NCBI GenBank assembly: GCA_054601695.1
Contig: BAAHQB010000098.1
Span: 186,001-250,000 of the forward strand
Source: Amorphochlora amoebiformis
Lineage: Eukaryota; Cercozoa; Chlorarachniophyceae
Length of the DNA stretch: 64,000 nucleotides
Direction: 5' to 3'
How positions within the stretch are numbered: position 1 is the first letter of the stretch; the number at the start of each line of letters is the position of its first letter. Below are positions 54,423 to 64,000 of this stretch, one piece after another. Position numbers and translations under genes: made by a program. The notes beneath the pieces were generated by a model. It was not told where the DNA came from and ran no database searches. It was given only the letters and a program-made list of their open reading frames with translations.

Positions 54423-54839
54423 TTACGTACAGTATATATTGCATTTTAATCATATATGTTATACATATATCTACATCTATATATAAAAATATGTGTGTGT
54501 GCATATATTTGTATTCATAAATAGGTATATGAATGTACATCGCCAAATAAATATGCATAATTGTATGGTCTAGGAAATGGCAAGAAAGAGTAAGAAGGAG
54601 GCAGCAATGCATAAGCTTGCATTCTTGAACGGCAAGCTAGGTCTCTTCTCCCTCTTTTATGCAGTATTTACACACATGACATAGGGACACGTAATGTATT
54701 TCCATACGTACGGTAGCATGTCACTGAAGTAACATGTTACTATCCACTTTAATGATACAGGTGCAATATATATAGATGTAAATATATATATATATGGACG
54801 TGTGTGTTTTAGCGTGAAAATTAAAACACACACACACAC

Positions 54840-54893
<54 letters not shown>

Positions 54894-54987
54894 CATACAA
54901 AATAAATTCCTTACACATGTGTATGAATTAACCTTCTATGATACAGAATTTTACGCGCATATATTTCCATACAATTGTATTCATATA

Positions 54988-55032
<45 letters not shown>

Positions 55033-55276
55033 TTGTGTGTATGTATATGTATATATATATAATATTTACACATATATTTTTACATATACATATGTACATA
55101 TATACATATACATACATATGTAAAATACATATGATGCATATGATACATACTATTTTTGTAATGCTTGTTTGTGTCCGGGTACGTTTATCTGCATCATAAA
55201 CATATATATACATATACTTATATATATACATCTATATATATATATATGTACGTATAGATGTATGTATACACATATA

Positions 55277-55315
<39 letters not shown>

Positions 55316-55927
55316 GTAAATTAGTACATAGATTGTTATAATCCATTCACATATTTCCCAGCTCCTGAAGGATCGGGGAGTCTCTTAGGCGACAGTGAAG
55401 ACGACCCTTTTTCGCCTTTATCACCTGCCTCACCACTAACACCTAGTACAGACAGCCCACGCAGGTTGATAGATACTAAACGTCACTTCCGTCTCTGTTT
55501 CCATTTACTATCTCTATGCTTAACACTGTTTCTCTCACGCGTAAATTCATACCACAATTATTTTCATACACTGATTTGATCATACATATTGTTAGCGCGT
55601 AGTATGGTAGAACGGTAGTCCAGAGATTGATTGTAGACCACTTGATTTATAGTAAACTGATTTTTTATAAAATGGGTATCTGTAGAACTTTAGAACACAC
55701 TCGAATACACTCGAATCTTCCGGGAAGTTCCAGAAACGTGATATTGCGTGACGTCACGTCCGTTACATAATACTCGAAGGCCCCGTTACTACGGGGTACT
55801 ACCAGATGAGACGAACAAGAATCTCCGGAATATCCAGTGATCTCTATTGTCTATAGTGTACTTACGGCGATATGTCCACACGCTATCGATATCTACTCTT
55901 CGAGCTATGTTTATTCTTATTATATAG

Positions 55928-55960
<33 letters not shown>

Positions 55961-55986
55961 TGTATCTATATATATATATTGTATAC

Positions 55987-56020
<34 letters not shown>

Positions 56021-56454
56021 TATAGGTGAAAATATGCACACGCTTATGCACATAAAACATGTATGTATATATATGTAAACATTCAATTTTCATATGTACA
56101 AACAGGGTATCACTGGAAAAGAACCTCGTACGTGCCAAGCGTAGCTCCCTCAATTCTCCAAGCAACACTACAAGCGGGAAGGTCTCTATCCATAAAAGTT
56201 TACTCTGTCTACTCTAATCCATTTCCACGAGTGTTTCTGAGGCCAAATGGTCGCTTAGATAGCCCACATGCAGCCTAAGAGCCTTCGGGCTTTTAATTTC
56301 TTCCGCTGGTAGCCTTAAAATAATCTGAGCGATGTAACGTGTAGGTATTGGAGATCTTGGAGCTGCGACATGAAATTAAGTTATTGAAGCAAAAGAACTG
56401 CAAATATGAAGTTGGGATGTTCCTCCTTTTACAACAATAAACATATTTATCATG

Positions 56455-56491
<37 letters not shown>

Positions 56492-56532
56492 GTATGTATG
56501 TATTCCTGTTTGCATGCGCATATGTAATACCT

Positions 56533-56582
<50 letters not shown>

Positions 56583-56733
56583 GCTAAGGTATAATATATA
56601 TATATATATATATATGTTATACACTAATGCATATATACATATAAATGTGTGCATGTGTATATAGATATTTACATAATTGCACATTCGTAAAATATACGCA
56701 TATGTGTATGTATGTTACATCCGTGTATATATA

Positions 56734-56785
<52 letters not shown>

Positions 56786-56962
56786 AATCGTTAAAATAAT
56801 GCACATGCAATACTTGGATTTACATTTATTTTTACATTGTACCAGGGTATAATAGCGTCAATGTCGGCCGCAGGGGTCAAGCCAATTTACAATATGCTTT
56901 TTGCGGTATTTCTTAAATACATATATATACATATGCGTATATATACAATATATATACACTTT

Positions 56963-57024
<62 letters not shown>

Positions 57025-57295
57025 TATATACGGTTATTTATTAATATATACATATACACATATGTAACACATGCATGTAAAAATACGAGATATACTGTTA
57101 ATTTATATTTATGTAAACAAATACTTCTAACAGGCGGGGCATGCAGCCGCTACGAAACCGGTCAAGACTGTAGAGAAATTGTGCAAATTACACAAGGAGG
57201 GGCGACTGAAAGGCGGCACAACGGAAGACCTGATGGCAATTGTGGCATTCGGTGCATTTGTAGCTGTCTCTCTTTGTATGGCGACGCTTTCTTGA
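45115..57295 (+). CDS. Unidentified coiled-coil protein with C-terminal membrane anchor
   Basis: Exons: 45115-45167 (ATG), 46038-46106, 46487-46544, 47034-47099, 47196-47255, 47647-47715, 48091-48148, 49124-49156, 49608-49714, 49784-49840, 50501-50546, 50984-51045, 51484-51518, 51741-51807, [52539-52576?], 53042-53106, 53418-53456, 53715-53761, 54220-54328, 54574-54640, 55362-55464, 56106-56181, 56345-56410, 56846-56905, 57134-57295 (TGA); about 550 residues. Phases agree except between 51807 and 53042, where a small exon is missing or wrong. The N-terminal half has degenerate helical repeats ([34 protein letters not shown]). Later come an S/P-rich strip ([20 protein letters not shown]), a basic helix ([10 protein letters not shown]), a heptad helix ([17 protein letters not shown]) and a hydrophobic C-terminus ([20 protein letters not shown]) typical of tail-anchored proteins. 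I do not recognise the family; a membrane-anchored tether is one possibility. Confidence 0.75.
50083..50270 (+). repeat. CT-rich polypyrimidine tract, intronic
   Basis: Nearly 190 bp of CTCTCT/CCTCTC with few purines, within the intron between exons 49784-49840 and 50501-50546. It is the longest pyrimidine-only-like stretch in the window. Shorter ones lie near 16265-16300, 24940-24995 and 38270-38325. Confidence 0.85.
51085..51430 (+). repeat. Degenerate CTAATCTACA-type repeat filling an intron
   Basis: About 25-30 loose repeats of CTAATCTACATCTAATGCTA and ACGCTAATCT type, with 11-24 bp spacing. It occupies most of the intron between exons 50984-51045 and 51484-51518. No (TA)n carpet is present in this intron, which is unusual for the gene. 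Confidence 0.85.
51873..52332 (+). mobile_element. Composite SINE-like copy with two tRNA-like heads, intronic
   Basis: Starts TGTTAGCGCAACGG at a TA tract. An A-box-like TGGCTTAGCTGG follows within 40 bp. About 135 bp in, a second head-like stretch reads GGTTTGGTAGAATAGTAGTCC followed by the B-box-like CAGTTTGATTCTAGTCC. The rest carries the common body (ACTCGAATCTTCGGGAAAG, GTGACG-like, CCCCGTTACTACCGAGTAC, GATCTCCAGCGATCTCCAGC) and ends TAGTGTTGCTTTA, as at 3292. Confidence 0.75.
55590..55905 (+). mobile_element. SINE-like copy with tRNA-like head, intronic
   Basis: Starts TGTTAGCGCGTAGTATGG, with AGTCCAGAGATTGATTGTAG in the B-box position. It shares the body ACTCGAATCTTCCGGGAAG, GCCCCGTTACTACGGGGTAC, and GCTATCGATATCTACTCTTC with the copies at 3001 and 51873. 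It is in the intron after exon 55362-55464. Confidence 0.8.
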
Positions 57296-57339
57296 TTGTT
57301 CACATGTCAGGCATTCTAGACATTGTCATCATAAAAATT

Positions 57340-57945
57340 GTGTGTACAATAGATGGCGCAATATCTAGAATATATAACCTAGATAACACTAGTCCAGCTA
57401 GTAACAAGATAAATACTAGAAAAACTAGAATCCAGAGAATTGCCAGTAACTATCTAGATCTCGATTCGGAGTACCTAGAGTACGTCTAGTACATCCAGAC
57501 ATCTAGGACATGTAGTCTAGTTGTAGCACTGGAGCTCACAAGAGCTAGCTAGTAGAGTATATTCCATAAATTAATCTAGTCTAGTAGTATGCTAGCTAAA
57601 CTCTACTAGTCTAGAGCTAGCCAGGGCTCTGAGATTACCAGCCGCACACCCAGCCTATGTATAATCTAGATACTAGAGATAATCTAGATAATATTGTATA
57701 TATCATCTAGATCATGATCTAGATGATCTTTAGATGATATAGTCTAGAGTCGATCTAGATCATACTCTAGATACTAGTCATACTAAGAGTGGTTTTAAGT
57801 ATACTAGTTGTAATCAGAATATACATGTCGTGTCTATAGCGAGACTCTAGATGAAGGATACCTGTTGTTCGTCTAGTCGTATCTCTAGTATCTACTGAAT
57901 ATCTAGAATATACTCTAGATACTAGATCTGTCTAGCTTCTGTCTC
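57340..57945. repeat. CTAG-rich convergent spacer between two gene tails
   Basis: Between the TGA at 57295 (+) and the TAG at 57950-57952 (-) nearly every 15-20 bp holds a CTAG palindrome, for example TCATCTAGATCATGATCTAG and ACTCTAGATACTAGATCTG. (TA)n is almost absent. The composition matches 966-2338 and 13.6-14.3 kb. Confidence 0.85.
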
Positions 57946-57949
57946 ATTA

Positions 57950-63348
<5,399 letters not shown>

Positions 63349-63403
63349 CTGAGGATTTGAGAGGAATACAACATAGGTATGATACATATATATATATATA
63401 TCC

Positions 63404-63437
<34 letters not shown>

Positions 63438-63492
63438 TCACGTGTATTGTGTGGTTAAATACACACATTAACATATATCAGGAATATCAATA

Positions 63493-63536
<44 letters not shown>

Positions 63537-63805
63537 TTAAACATCACATAATGGTGTACAAACAAATAAATGTATATTGTGTATATGTGTATATGATTAT
63601 ACACATATATGTATATGATTATAAACATATACACGTACGTAAGCATATTAACAAATATATTTACAATATAAACATCACATATGTAAATGCTAAATACATA
63701 TTACATACTATGTATATTTACATGTATATATATATATATATATATACATATAAATGTATTTATATGTATCTTTAGCGTAAGTTCACATGCATGCATACAC
63801 ACAAC

Positions 63806-63862
<57 letters not shown>

Positions 63863-63905
63863 TATACATACATATAAATATATATAAACACACACACACA
63901 CGCAC

Positions 63906-63955
<50 letters not shown>

Positions 63956-64000
63956 GGTAGATATCGCGTGTGTATATACTGTAAATTATACATCGGCACA
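63349..64000. repeat. TA/CA microsatellite DNA at the right edge
   Basis: No further exon is visible upstream of 63348. The stretch is (TA)n with CA-rich interruptions and is probably the next intron of the minus-strand gene. Confidence 0.65.

Overview
This is a nuclear window from an intron-rich eukaryote that probably builds motile cilia. The best-supported genes are a long axonemal ASH/MSP-domain protein (CFAP74-like), the TFIIH subunit TFB5/GTF2H5 and a REXO4-type DEDDh exonuclease. Genes are cut into many tiny exons (18-280 nt) with GT-AG borders. I rebuilt the models by chaining exons whose splice phases agree. Most introns are little more than (TA)n/(CA)n microsatellite. The tyrosine/isoleucine-rich reading frames that cover the window are translations of those microsatellites, not genes. 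TAA, TAG and TGA all act as stops, so the nuclear code looks standard. I cannot name the organism; a unicellular flagellate is a reasonable guess.

Layout. 894-965 (+): last exon of a gene entering from the left. 2339-11260 (-): REXO4-like exonuclease, 15 exons. 11341-11916 (+): TFB5, three exons, head-to-head with the exonuclease across 80 bp. 14311-40408 (-): CFAP74-like axonemal protein, at least 61 exons and about 1,650 codons; an N-terminal coiled-coil third (33.3-40.4 kb) is followed by serial ASH domains (14.3-33.1 kb). 41595-43389 (+): unknown protein of about 261 residues. 45115-57295 (+): unknown coiled-coil protein with a C-terminal membrane anchor, at least 24 exons. 57950-63348 (-): C-terminal part of an unknown protein with a tudor/SH3-like segment, continuing off the right edge.

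Non-coding landscape. (i) (TA)n microsatellites fill the introns. (ii) Nine interspersed copies of a repeat family share a 3' core; several have a tRNA-like 5' head with A- and B-box-like sequences, so this looks like a SINE. They sit inside TA tracts. (iii) Degenerate TTAGGG-like patches occur in introns. (iv) All three convergent (tail-to-tail) gene junctions (966-2338, 11917-14310, 57296-57949) contain CTAG-rich, palindrome-rich DNA that I do not see at the same density elsewhere. (v) The two head-to-head junctions lie in the two longest TA-free stretches (about 10.5-12.1 kb and 40.08-42.39 kb). Points (iv) and (v) are the most unusual features here. The sample is one window, so they remain hypotheses.
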